A stretch of 20,918 nt of DNA from JBJENW01 sp051880395 (GTDB lineage Bacteria > Bacillota > Clostridia > Lachnospirales > Lachnospiraceae), in the NCBI GenBank assembly GCA_051880395.1, contig JBJENW010000067.1, forward strand, positions 1-20,918, in the 5' to 3' direction. Position 1 is the first letter of the stretch. Every line of letters starts with the position of its first letter. Under the pieces are notes generated by a model. It had not been told where the DNA came from. It made no database searches and saw only the letters and a list, made by a program, of their open reading frames with translations. A program made the position numbers and the translations under genes. This document shows, piece by piece, positions 1 to 6,085 of this stretch.

Positions 1-137
1 CCTACAAAAACATCTCCGAGAACAGCAATCCATGTAGCTCCCGGAACTACGAGTGCAAGAATCACACCAATAACGATTCCTACAAAGATTCGAAGGATCA
101 GACTAATGCTGTCCCATTTCTTAAATAACTCTTTCAT
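1..137 (-). CDS. sstT: Na+-coupled serine/threonine (dicarboxylate-family) symporter, N-terminus only
   Basis: Reading leftward from an ATG at 137, 45 codons are present before the window ends. The peptide begins MKELFKKWDSISLILRIFVG and continues into a hydrophobic stretch and a WIAVLGDVFVG-like segment. That is the N-terminal pattern of the SstT branch of the dicarboxylate/amino-acid:cation symporter family: a short amphipathic lead, a first membrane helix, then a conserved LG-x-L/V-FVG turn. Known members import serine and threonine with sodium across the cytoplasmic membrane. A purine-rich AAAGG lies about 7 nt upstream of the ATG. The gene has its own promoter at 200-228. The family call rests on 45 residues, so another member of the same symporter superfamily is possible. 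Confidence 0.7.
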   Translation of the reverse strand, partial: MKELFKKWDSISLILRIFVGIVIGVILALVVPGATWIAVLGDVFV

Positions 138-199
138 ATCTAACCTTTCCTTTTGTATTTTTCTTGTGGCAAATACATCTCCTTAGCCACACTTAAAGT

Positions 200-228
200 A
201 TCATACCACCTTTTTCTCTTTAGTGCAA
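200..228 (-). promoter_or_regulatory. sigma-A promoter of the sstT-like gene
   Basis: On the minus strand TTGCAC (228 to 223) and TATGAT (205 to 200) are separated by exactly 17 bp, and the -10 box is preceded by TGG, which gives an extended -10. Transcription should start near 193, leaving a leader of about 55 nt. That leader can form a small hairpin with GTGGC/GCCAC arms. Confidence 0.75.
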
Positions 229-298
229 ATACATTTGTGTTTTTCTGGCATACATTTTGCAATTTTTTCAATTACTATTCATTCCATACTGCAAAAAG

Positions 299-499
299 CT
301 AATCATCTCCCCAGACCTTCATTGCCGGAGCAAGATATGGATACATCTCTTCATATGACTCCCGCTCATCTTCTGACTGTAACGGACGCTGAATCAATCC
401 TGTGCAGTCCGTCGTTGACGCGCAATTCATCATAAAATCTTCCTCCGCCAGATTCATCGGATAGTCTGCCGCCTGCTGTTTCTGTTCTCTCTCGTTCAT
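299..499 (-). CDS. small acidic protein of unknown function (66 aa)
   Basis: I do not recognise a named family. The 66-residue product is acidic, with no signal peptide or membrane segment. It has a short Cys-containing middle (NCASTTDCTGL), a Glu-rich stretch (QSEDERESYEEMYPYLAP) and an ending KVWGDD. The composition looks like a real folded or disordered small protein rather than a shadow of something else: no competing gene overlaps it and the opposite-strand reading frame has an implausible composition. An in-frame TGA three codons upstream fixes ATG 499 as the first possible ATG. The ribosome binding site is weak (GAGG about 9 nt upstream). A sigma-E-like promoter sits about 55 nt upstream (555-582), which would suggest expression during sporulation; this is inference. 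It lies between the tRNA terminator and the sstT promoter. Confidence 0.5.
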   Translation of the reverse strand: MNEREQKQQAADYPMNLAEEDFMMNCASTTDCTGLIQRPLQSEDERESYEEMYPYLAPAMKVWGDD

Positions 500-554
500 C
501 CTGTCTCAGCCTCGTTTCTATGAATGTCATGCCATAGCCATACGGCATGCATCC

Positions 555-582
555 ATAGTATGCCCATTCCCATTCATTCTAT
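555..582 (-). promoter_or_regulatory. candidate sporulation (sigma-E-like) promoter before the 66-aa gene
   Basis: Minus strand CATACTAT (562 to 555) is one base from the sigma-E -10 consensus CATACANT. An ATA core (582 to 580) lies 17 bp upstream, within the usual range. No sigma-A alternative with good spacing is visible here. The match is short, so this is a weak call. Confidence 0.3.
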
Positions 583-667
583 CCCTCTTCAAATTATTCA
601 TGCCATTCTCACCATACAGATACCAATCCGTTACAGAATGTGTTTCCGCTTTGTCGGACACACACGC

Positions 668-698
668 AAAAAAAGAAGCATCCATAAAGATACTTCTT
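668..698 (-). terminator. Rho-independent terminator of the Tyr-Leu tRNA unit
   Basis: Minus strand reads AAGAAG-ATC / GAT-CTTCTT arms with single mismatches and a 6-nt loop, followed by an unbroken T run (674 to 668). It begins 12 nt past the tRNA-Leu 3' end. Confidence 0.8.
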
Positions 699-709
699 AG
701 AATATAAAA

Positions 710-796
710 TGCCGGCGACCGGAATCGAACCGGTACGGGAGTATAAGTCCCGCAGGATTTTAAGTCCTGTGCGTCTGCCAGTTCCGCCACGCCGGC
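710..796 (-). tRNA. tRNA-Leu (anticodon UAA)
   Basis: Minus-strand 87-nt class II tRNA. The acceptor arms GCCGGCG and CGCCGGC pair fully, with discriminator A at 710. The anticodon stem CAGGA/TCCTG encloses a loop with TAA, and a long variable arm (GCGGGACTTATACTCCCGT) precedes the GGTTCGATTCC T-arm. The gene does not encode CCA: the bases after the discriminator are TTT. The tRNA would need the CCA-adding enzyme, a candidate for which is encoded at 13041-14360. Confidence 0.97.
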
Positions 797-806
797 ATAA
801 TATAAA

Positions 807-888
807 TGGATGGAGAAGGATTCGAACCTTCGAAGGCGGTGCCAACAGATTTACAGTCTGCCCCCTTTGGCCACTCGGGAATCCATCC
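807..888 (-). tRNA. tRNA-Tyr (anticodon GUA)
   Basis: Minus-strand 82-nt class II tRNA. The acceptor arms GGATGGA/TCCATCC pair fully, with discriminator A at 807. The anticodon stem CAGAC/ATCTG has a loop CTGTAAA containing GTA. A variable arm follows and the T-arm reads GGTTCGAATCC. CCA is not encoded. It is the first gene of a two-tRNA unit, ten bases ahead of tRNA-Leu, driven by the promoter at 926-954. Confidence 0.97.
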
Positions 889-925
889 ACGCTTTTTCAT
901 CAGTTTTTCGCTCTGACAGTTTTAA

Positions 926-954
926 ATTATAGCACATGCAAAGATTGATTGCAA
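926..954 (-). promoter_or_regulatory. sigma-A promoter of the tRNA-Tyr/tRNA-Leu unit
   Basis: Minus strand TTGCAA (954 to 949), a 17-bp spacer and a perfect TATAAT (931 to 926) with an extended TGC just before it. The predicted start near 919 is about 30 nt ahead of the mature tRNA-Tyr 5' end. Confidence 0.85.
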
Positions 955-1027
955 TAAAAATGTTTATTTTACTTTTCTTTTATGATATTCTCAAAGCAAA
1001 TAAAATGTTGGAAAGCAGGTATGATTT

Positions 1028-1903
1028 ATGCGAAAGAGAATATTTGAAATTATAGAAATATCTAAAAATGATGACGTTGTCAGCAAGGTATACGATATCG
1101 TTATGCTGATTACTATATTATTGAGTATCGTGCCCCTCGCATTCCGAAGCAATCACTTACTTTTCTATTATATAGATAAAATTTCCGTTATCTTATTTAT
1201 TATTGATTATGTTCTGAGACTGCTTACGGCTGATTATAAATTAGGACGGAGCAATTTTTCTGCATTTATCCTATATCCTTTTACCCCGATGGCGCTTGTC
1301 GATTTACTTGCCATCCTTCCGTCTCGGACACCGCTTAACGGTATATTCAGGCTGTTAAAGATTTTCCGATTTTTCAGAGCGCTCCGGGTATTCCGCATTT
1401 TTAAATTTCTCAGATATTCAAAGAGCTTCCAGATTATTAAAGGCGTGTTTACACATCAGCGTGAATCGCTGTCTGCCGTATGCGGGCTGGCTGTCGGCTA
1501 TGTTCTTATGGCTGCATTGGTCATTTATAATGTAGAGCCGGCCTCTTTTGATACTTTTTTCGATGCCGTTTACTGGGCTACGGTTTCACTGACAACAATG
1601 GGCTACGGTGATATATATCCAATCAGTACGGTCGGACGAGTCGTTACAATGATTTCTTCGTTCGTCGGCATTGCAATTGTTGCGCTGCCTGCCAGTATTA
1701 TTACCGCGGGATATATGGAGGAAATTACGGATGCTCAAATCAAAGCAAAGCAGGATTTGAATGTAGAATCAAACGAGCTTTCTGATTTTCTTGACAATCA
1801 TCCGGATTATCAAGAGCTTTTTGAGGCTGCTAAAAACGTAACGCCGGAACATCTTACCTATATCACCAAACTGATTCAACATATGAATGAACATCTGGAA
1901 TAA
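1028..1903 (+). CDS. voltage-gated potassium channel (six-TM Kv type)
   Basis: A 291-residue membrane protein with the full Kv layout: S1 about 23-38, S2 45-66, S3 79-98, an S4 voltage-sensor helix at 107-133 with Arg/Lys at roughly every third position, S5 150-168, a pore helix and selectivity filter TTMGYGD at 189-195, and S6 202-228. The C-terminal 60 residues are a soluble, acidic tail without an obvious RCK or cyclic-nucleotide-binding domain. TMGYGD is the K+ signature, so K+ selectivity is well supported; physiological role is not. The ATG at 1028 follows GAAAGCAGG by 8 nt; an ATG at 1021 is out of frame. It is the only plus-strand gene here and stands alone, ending in a strong terminator at 1942-1974. 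Confidence 0.93.
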   Translation: MRKRIFEIIEISKNDDVVSKVYDIVMLITILLSIVPLAFRSNHLLFYYIDKISVILFIIDYVLRLLTADYKLGRSNFSAFILYPFTPMALVDLLAILPSRTPLNGIFRLLKIFRFFRALRVFRIFKFLRYSKSFQIIKGVFTHQRESLSAVCGLAVGYVLMAALVIYNVEPASFDTFFDAVYWATVSLTTMGYGDIYPISTVGRVVTMISSFVGIAIVALPASIITAGYMEEITDAQIKAKQDLNVESNELSDFLDNHPDYQELFEAAKNVTPEHLTYITKLIQHMNEHLE

Positions 1904-1940
1904 GAGTTCCGCTTTAGGAAAGAAATTTCCTATGAAATTA

Positions 1941-2038
1941 AAAAAAGGCAGCCATTTCGATCTGCTGCCTTTTTAGGAGAAGGTATTTTTACTATGGGGT
2001 GTAGCAAAAACTATATAATGTATTGGGGGGTTTTTACG
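1941..2038 (-). ncRNA. candidate small regulatory RNA with C-rich motifs
   Basis: A transcript of about 98 nt is predicted on the minus strand between an extended -10 promoter (2045-2053) and the hairpin terminator at 1942-1974. Near its 5' end is an unpaired C run (AAAACCCCCCAA). Next is a 9-bp hairpin (arms 2010 to 2002 and 1994 to 1986) whose loop is CACCCCA. A third motif, CTTCTCC, which is complementary to Shine-Dalgarno-like GGAGAAG, lies just before the terminator. One stem position is G-U when read as minus-strand RNA but A-C on the plus strand, which favours a minus-strand RNA. Several Gram-positive small RNAs (RsaE/RoxS type) use C-rich unpaired motifs to bind ribosome sites; applying that here is inference. 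No open reading frame with a ribosome site is present. Confidence 0.45.
1942..1974 (+). terminator. bidirectional Rho-independent terminator after the channel gene
   Basis: Arms AAAAAGGCAGC and GCTGCCTTTTT pair over 11 bp around an 11-nt loop. A T run follows on the plus strand and a mirrored A run precedes it, so the hairpin can also end transcription coming from the right, including the small RNA candidate starting near 2038. Confidence 0.85.
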
Positions 2039-2044
2039 GTTATT

Positions 2045-2053
2045 ATTATAGCA
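2045..2053 (-). promoter_or_regulatory. extended -10 promoter for the small RNA candidate
   Basis: Minus strand TGCTATAAT (2053 to 2045) is a perfect extended -10. No good -35 sits 17 bp upstream (ACACTT), as is tolerated by extended -10 promoters. It points into the 98-nt interval closed by the terminator at 1942-1974. Confidence 0.5.
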
Positions 2054-2115
2054 TCGAGGTTCAAATAAGTGTGCACAAACTTCACAAATTTTGTTTTCTT
2101 TTTTTGTGCAAATTA

Positions 2116-2153
2116 AACAATGCCACCAGAGATTTTTCCCTGACGGCATTGTT
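2116..2153 (-). terminator. probable terminator after ftsH
   Basis: Nine-bp arms AACAATGCC/GGCATTGTT begin 6 nt past the ftsH stop codon. The following T tract is short and interrupted (TTTAATTT), so termination may be partial. Confidence 0.6.
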
Positions 2154-2158
2154 CTATT

Positions 2159-4075
2159 CTACTTTTCCTCACTGACCGCATATTCTGCCGGCTCAATGAC
2201 TGCCCCTTTGGACAATTCCACCTGATCAGACGGTTTTTCCAGCATAACTGTCGATCCCGTATCCGAAAACAGTCCCTCAAATTCTTCACGACTGATTTTT
2301 TCTTTCTCAAGCAGAAGATTTGCCGAAGCATGCAGCACATCCATATGCTCCACAATGATCTCTTTGGCTTTCGTATAGCACGCATCAATGATATTTTTCA
2401 CTTCCTGATCGATCTCACTTTGAATCTTCTCACTGAATCCTCGTGTATGAGCCAGATCTCGTCCGATAAACACCTCATCGTCATCTGCGTCATAATTGAT
2501 CAAACCGATACGATCAGACATTCCATATTTGGTCACCATCGATTTTGCTGTCGATGTTGCCTGCTTGATATCCTGAGAAGCTCCTGTTGTAACATCTTGA
2601 AAGATCAATTCTTCTGCTACACGGCCTCCTAAAGAAACAATGATGTTTTCCAACATCTGATTTTTCGTATGAAACATCTCATCGCGCTCCGGCAGAGGCA
2701 TCGTATATCCCGCAGCACCGGAACCGGTCGGTATGATCGATACCGAATAGACCGGTCCAACATCCGGAAGTACATGGAATAAAATCGCATGACCAGACTC
2801 ATGGTATGCGGTAATCCGTTTTTCTTTGTCTGTAATGATCCGGCTTTTTTTCTCCGCACCGATTCCGACTTTGACAAATGATTTTTTGATATCATCCTGC
2901 ACGATATAGTTTCGGTTCTGCTTCGCCGCAATGATCGCCGACTCATTTAACAGATTTTCCAGATCTGCTCCGGTAAATCCGGCCGTTGTCTGTGCGATCT
3001 GATGCAGATCCACATTATCACCAAGTGGTTTATTTTTTGCATGAACACGAAGAATTTCTTCTCTGCCGCCGATATCCGGACGTCCGACATGTACTTTTCT
3101 GTCAAAACGGCCCGGCCGCATGATTGCCGGATCAAGAATATCTACACGGTTTGTCGCCGCCATGACGATAATCCCCTCATTGACACCAAATCCGTCCATC
3201 TCCACAAGAAGCTGATTCAATGTCTGTTCGCGCTCATCATGGCCACCACCCATACCGGTTCCACGACGTCTTGCCACAGCATCGATCTCGTCGATAAAAA
3301 TAATACATGGCGCATTTTTCTTTGCCTCTTCGAACAGATCTCTCACACGGGAAGCACCGACACCAACAAACATTTCCACAAAATCAGAACCGGAAATGCT
3401 GAAAAATGGTACGCCTGCTTCTCCTGCAATGGCCTTTGCCAGCAAAGTTTTACCAGTTCCCGGCGGTCCTACGAGCAAAACACCTTTCGGAATCCGCGCA
3501 CCGAGTTTGGTATATTTTCGCGGAGAACGAAGAAAATCTACGATTTCTTCGAGTTCTTCTTTCTCCTCCTGCAGACCTGCCACATTCTGGAACGTCACCT
3601 TTTTACCATCATCGATGCTCATCTTTGCCCGGCTTTTTCCAAAGCTCATCATTTTGTTTCCTCCACCGCTGTTGGCATTTGTCTGATTGCTCATAATGAT
3701 AAACAAAATAAACATACATGCCATAACAATTAACAGCGGAAGCAGTGACGTCAGCCAGTCCGCTGCCGGTACATCCGCCATTTTAAAATTTTTGAAGGAC
3801 TGCTTTTGCATCGTCTTTACCGCATCGTTGACATCACTGACATTTAATTCTTTTTTGGAACCATCGTTTAATACGATCTCCAATACGCCTGTCGGGACTT
3901 CTCTGTTCTGATCGATCTCCACCGACACGACTGCATCGTCCTCCAGCGCTTTTTCAAATTCTGCATACGTGTATGCATCACTTAAATTTTGTTTCTGATC
4001 CAGCATCCCCCACACCAGAATCACAATCAATACAAGAGCTATATAGTAGCCCCACCCTCGAAATCGTTTGTTCAA
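2159..4075 (-). CDS. ftsH: ATP-dependent zinc metalloprotease FtsH
   Basis: A 638-residue membrane-anchored AAA+ protease that degrades misfolded and regulatory proteins at the cytoplasmic membrane as a hexamer. TM helices are at about 9-26 and 108-128 with an external segment between them. The AAA domain has Walker A GPPGTGKT (203-210), Walker B IIFIDEID (258-265) and a second region of homology with RPGRFDR. The protease domain has the zinc site HESGH (425-429) and a third ligand, Asp, in TTGASQD (about 502). Length and domain order are normal. The start codon is TTG at 4075, chosen because AGGAGGG lies 9 nt upstream and MNKRF matches family N-termini. Last gene of the spoIIE-tilS-hpt-ftsH run, 24 nt after hpt. 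In Bacillus FtsH is also needed for sporulation initiation. Confidence 0.98.
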   Translation of the reverse strand: MNKRFRGWGYYIALVLIVILVWGMLDQKQNLSDAYTYAEFEKALEDDAVVSVEIDQNREVPTGVLEIVLNDGSKKELNVSDVNDAVKTMQKQSFKNFKMADVPAADWLTSLLPLLIVMACMFILFIIMSNQTNANSGGGNKMMSFGKSRAKMSIDDGKKVTFQNVAGLQEEKEELEEIVDFLRSPRKYTKLGARIPKGVLLVGPPGTGKTLLAKAIAGEAGVPFFSISGSDFVEMFVGVGASRVRDLFEEAKKNAPCIIFIDEIDAVARRRGTGMGGGHDEREQTLNQLLVEMDGFGVNEGIIVMAATNRVDILDPAIMRPGRFDRKVHVGRPDIGGREEILRVHAKNKPLGDNVDLHQIAQTTAGFTGADLENLLNESAIIAAKQNRNYIVQDDIKKSFVKVGIGAEKKSRIITDKEKRITAYHESGHAILFHVLPDVGPVYSVSIIPTGSGAAGYTMPLPERDEMFHTKNQMLENIIVSLGGRVAEELIFQDVTTGASQDIKQATSTAKSMVTKYGMSDRIGLINYDADDDEVFIGRDLAHTRGFSEKIQSEIDQEVKNIIDACYTKAKEIIVEHMDVLHASANLLLEKEKISREEFEGLFSDTGSTVMLEKPSDQVELSKGAVIEPAEYAVSEEK

Positions 4076-4099
4076 ATTTTTTGTCCCTCCTTTTGTCTT

Positions 4100-4636
4100 C
4101 TACGCGTCCTCCTCTGTTAATTCCACCACTCCGATATATGGCAGATTGCGGTAACGCTGCTGGTAATCCAGACCATATCCCACTACGAACTCGTCTGGTA
4201 TCTGAAAACCGGTATAATCAACCTTCACCGGTTTTACACGCCTTTCAGGCTTATCCAATAATGTACAGAGCCGTATACTCTTTGGATGACGGCTTTGCAG
4301 ATTTTGCAGCAGATAGGACAACGTGCGGCCGGAATCAATGATATCCTCCACCACTAATACATTTTGTCCCTCGATACTCTCATCTAAATCTTTGATGATC
4401 TTTACCACGCCACTGGATTTTGTGTCATTTCCATAACTGCTCACGGACATAAAATCCACGGAAACCGGTACAGTTAGGCGCTTTGCTAATTCACAGGTAA
4501 AAAAGACGCCTCCTTTTAATACACAGATCAAATGAATGGCCTGCCCCTCGTAATCCTGACTGATTTTTTCTCCCAATACACGAATTCTTTTTTCTACTTC
4601 TTCTTCTGAAACCAAAACACGAATTTTTTCACTCAT
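4100..4636 (-). CDS. hpt: hypoxanthine (guanine) phosphoribosyltransferase
   Basis: A 178-residue purine salvage enzyme of the cytoplasm, transferring the phosphoribosyl group of PRPP to hypoxanthine or guanine to give IMP or GMP. The PRPP-binding motif VLVVEDIIDSGRT is at 93-105, the flexible-loop SSYG motif is at 66-69, and the C-terminal part carries the DEFVVGYGLDY purine-binding segment. Length is typical for bacterial Hpt. ATG 4636 has AGAGGG about 6 nt upstream. It sits between tilS (27 nt away) and ftsH (24 nt away), the same order as in Bacillus, where TilS and HprT are reported to act together on ftsH transcription; whether that holds here is unknown. Confidence 0.96.
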   Translation of the reverse strand: MSEKIRVLVSEEEVEKRIRVLGEKISQDYEGQAIHLICVLKGGVFFTCELAKRLTVPVSVDFMSVSSYGNDTKSSGVVKIIKDLDESIEGQNVLVVEDIIDSGRTLSYLLQNLQSRHPKSIRLCTLLDKPERRVKPVKVDYTGFQIPDEFVVGYGLDYQQRYRNLPYIGVVELTEEDA

Positions 4637-4663
4637 AGTTTCCCTCTTTTCTGCGATGCCGCG

Positions 4664-6073
4664 TCATTCCGGTTTTTTTTCTATCTCACAACAAATCTCT
4701 AAAATCTGTTTCGTCTCTTTTGTTACCCAGTATGCTGCGCTTGTCCGATAGCCGATCACCCAGAGGATTTCTGACCCCTGCGCCACTACGAACACGTTTT
4801 CGCGCTTTTCCACCGGAATTTTCGCATTTATGAAGTATTTTTTCAGACTCTGCTTTCTCCCTTCGGAATCGATCACCAAATAATCTCCTGCTCGTCTGGT
4901 ACGTATCTGCACATTACTATTCATTTTATCATAATCAAACCATTTCGTATACCAATTTCTTGGAATTTGATGAATTTTCTCTGAATTTTTTCGCACAGAT
5001 GTTTTTATTTTCCCGATTTTATTGGGAAGCCAGATTTCCCCCGGTATTGGAAGCTCTATTTGTTGTATCGGCATTTTTTCCGTTTTTTCCACCTGTTTTT
5101 CACTTTGTTTTTCAATTCGTACATGTGTATACGTCCGTTTTGCCAAAAGATGATACGGTAAAGAAATCTGTTTCCCGGCTTTTTTTAAAAAAAGACCCAA
5201 AACGGCCTCTATATGCGCCGATGTCAGATCTTTTTCTGTCCCTGCCAGATATGCTAAAACATTATAGAGTATCTGCTTTTGCAACACTTCTGATACCTGT
5301 AAAAAATGCTCCGCTGAAATTTCTGCAATATCCGACGTATACTCCACCATCTCCGACTCCAGCATGACTGCCTGTTTGCAAAGATACTCTGACGCTTCTT
5401 TCACACATTGTGCTAAATCACAGATATGCTCCACTGCTTTCGGATTCACTTGTTCTAACTGCGGCAGCACCTGATTTCGGATCTTGTTTCTATGATACGC
5501 ATTTTCCTGATTTGTCTGATCGTTCCGATACGCCTGTCCTCTTTTTTCCAGATAATCTTCGATTTCCTTTCGGTCCACGCATAGCAAAGGCCTGATACAG
5601 TTGCCCTCCACCGGGTGCATTCCTTCCATGCCACGCAGATTGCTTCCACGCACAAGATGAAACAGCACCGTCTCTGCCTGGTCATTTTTGTGATGTGCGA
5701 CCGCTATTTTTCCCTGTGTATGCAACGCACAGCGTTTTTGTAACAGGTCATAGCGCACCTTTCTGCCCATTTCCTCCACAGAACATTTCTGCTGCTTTGC
5801 CAGTTTTGGAACATCCACAGAAAAAATCTGTACCGGTACCTGAAGTTTTTCACATAATGTTTCCACAAAATCTGCATCCTCTAGTGATTCTTTTCCACGA
5901 ATGCCATGCTCTACGTGTACAACTTCCATAGTAAATGCAATTTCTGCCTGTAATTTCTGCAGGACCAAAAGCAGGCAGACCGAATCAGCCCCCCCGGATA
6001 CGCCGACCACAATATGATCCCCCGGCAAAAGCATCTGTTGTTCTTTTACAAACTTTCGTATTTTCTCTAACAT
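4664..6073 (-). CDS. tilS: tRNA(Ile)-lysidine synthetase
   Basis: A 469-residue cytoplasmic enzyme that uses ATP and lysine to convert C34 of the CAU-anticodon tRNA-Ile to lysidine, so that it reads AUA. The PP-loop ATP-binding motif SGGADS is at 26-31 in the usual VVGVSGGADS context. HVEHGIRGKES and AVAHHKNDQAETVLFHLVRGS follow as the family's next two conserved blocks. The C-terminal third contains the TilS substrate-binding region (IRTRRAGDYL, QSLKKYFINAKIP). ATG 6073 has AAAGGAA 5-7 nt upstream. It starts 12 nt after the spoIIE stop and continues the same transcription unit. Confidence 0.96.
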   Translation of the reverse strand: MLEKIRKFVKEQQMLLPGDHIVVGVSGGADSVCLLLVLQKLQAEIAFTMEVVHVEHGIRGKESLEDADFVETLCEKLQVPVQIFSVDVPKLAKQQKCSVEEMGRKVRYDLLQKRCALHTQGKIAVAHHKNDQAETVLFHLVRGSNLRGMEGMHPVEGNCIRPLLCVDRKEIEDYLEKRGQAYRNDQTNQENAYHRNKIRNQVLPQLEQVNPKAVEHICDLAQCVKEASEYLCKQAVMLESEMVEYTSDIAEISAEHFLQVSEVLQKQILYNVLAYLAGTEKDLTSAHIEAVLGLFLKKAGKQISLPYHLLAKRTYTHVRIEKQSEKQVEKTEKMPIQQIELPIPGEIWLPNKIGKIKTSVRKNSEKIHQIPRNWYTKWFDYDKMNSNVQIRTRRAGDYLVIDSEGRKQSLKKYFINAKIPVEKRENVFVVAQGSEILWVIGYRTSAAYWVTKETKQILEICCEIEKKPE

Positions 6074-6085
6074 GTCATTCCTTTC

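Noticed and set aside
138..176. 12-codon upstream frame ending just before the sstT-like start
   Set aside because: AAGGAG directly abuts its ATG, too close to work as a ribosome site, and the peptide has no codon bias suggesting attenuation.
527..948. Open frames crossing the two tRNA genes on both strands
   Set aside because: They are translations of tRNA sequence; both tRNAs fold fully.
3002..3733. 243-codon plus-strand open frame opposite ftsH
   Set aside because: It lies wholly antisense to a confirmed gene, its composition is His/Cys/Ser-rich without domains, and it has no ribosome site; it is a shadow frame.
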